In this document: positions 63,945 to 64,000 of the stretch, one piece after another
How positions within the stretch are numbered: the first letter of the stretch is position 1
Layout of the letters: the number at the start of each line of letters is the position of its first letter
Source: an uncultured Lachnospiraceae bacterium
GTDB taxonomy: Bacteria; Bacillota; Clostridia; Lachnospirales; Lachnospiraceae
Length of the DNA stretch: 64,000 nucleotides
Reading direction: 5' to 3'
Assembly (NCBI GenBank): GCA_947086895.1
Contig: CAMUAR010000007.1
Location: forward strand, 27,238-91,237
Translations under genes and position numbers: made by a program
Notes under the pieces: model-generated
What the model saw: the letters and a program-made list of their open reading frames with translations, nothing else
What the model was told of the DNA's origin: nothing
The model's database searches: none

Positions 63945-64000
63945 AATATTATACCATATCGTTCCGATATGGTACTCTCCGAGGGATGCACACAGTTCGC
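63945..64000 (-). repeat. Repeat family 1, copy D (cut by the window edge)
   Basis: AATATTATACCATATCGTTC and the following GATATGGTACTCTCCGAGGG and GCACACAGTTCGC match the right part of copy B in reverse orientation. Its hairpin CCATATCG/CGATATGG is identical to that of copy B and its stem arm is GCGAACTG. It lies 52 nt upstream of the phospholipase-like gene. Confidence 0.85.

Noticed and set aside
2349..64000. Repeats considered as a CRISPR array
   Set aside because: Copies are scattered over the window, in both orientations, without regular spacers or cas genes.

Overview
The window looks like a chromosome segment of a low-GC, spore-forming, butyrate-producing anaerobe of the Clostridia, most likely Lachnospiraceae. 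The evidence is a full thl-crt-hbd-bcd-etfB-etfA cluster, a SpoIID/LytB-type protein, a spore photoproduct lyase, an HtrA, a chemotaxis receptor and cyclic-di-GMP proteins. No rRNA, tRNA, CRISPR array or intact transposase gene was seen.

Layout. 1-2209: a SpoIID-like cell-wall protein running off the left edge. 2210-2778: a repeat and a dead nuclease fragment. 2779-22222: one long leftward surface-polysaccharide locus. Reading from its promoter end it encodes a DegT aminotransferase, the initiating phosphoglycosyl transferase, a GT4 enzyme, WbpA- and WbpI-like enzymes, a Dlt system (dltA, dltB, dltC, dltD and an overlooked 50-residue dltX), WbpB-, WbpD- and WbpE-like enzymes, a hexapeptide acetyltransferase, GT4, a Wzy-like protein, GT2 and a Wzx flippase. 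23000-25302: a divergent O-antigen-ligase-like protein and a HEPN protein. 25414-43421: housekeeping and accessory genes (htrA, pheA, rRNA methyltransferase, GtrA, sugar symporter, methyltransferase, GNAT, two ABC exporter halves, Ca-type P-ATPase, HAD phosphatase). 43777-49797: a LacI-like/GGDEF protein, a nucleosidase plus spore photoproduct lyase pair, and an MCP. 50205-57190: the butyrate cluster. 57323-63893: an EAL protein, a metallophosphoesterase, rdgB, an amidase and a phospholipase-C-like protein.

How the polysaccharide locus may work. Five enzymes match the known route from UDP-GlcNAc to UDP-2,3-diacetamido-2,3-dideoxy-uronic acid (WbpA, WbpB, WbpE, WbpD, then the WbpI C2-epimerase). 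A Wzx/Wzy-type machine would assemble the polymer and the Dlt proteins could add D-alanyl esters. The only three homopolymeric G tracts of 7 or more that I found in the window all lie inside genes of this locus: G9 in wbpI (out of frame here), G9 in dltA (in frame here) and G7 in the acetyltransferase (out of frame here). This suggests a phase-variable polymer in which sugar configuration, acetylation and D-alanylation switch independently.

A second unexplained layer is two families of structured intergenic repeats. Family 1 is about 124 bp, with two full near-identical-length copies, one diverged full copy and several partial copies. Family 2 is about 155 bp, with two copies. Between copies, stem sequences change while pairing is kept, and in family 2 the loop of one hairpin is inverted between copies. 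I do not recognise either family.
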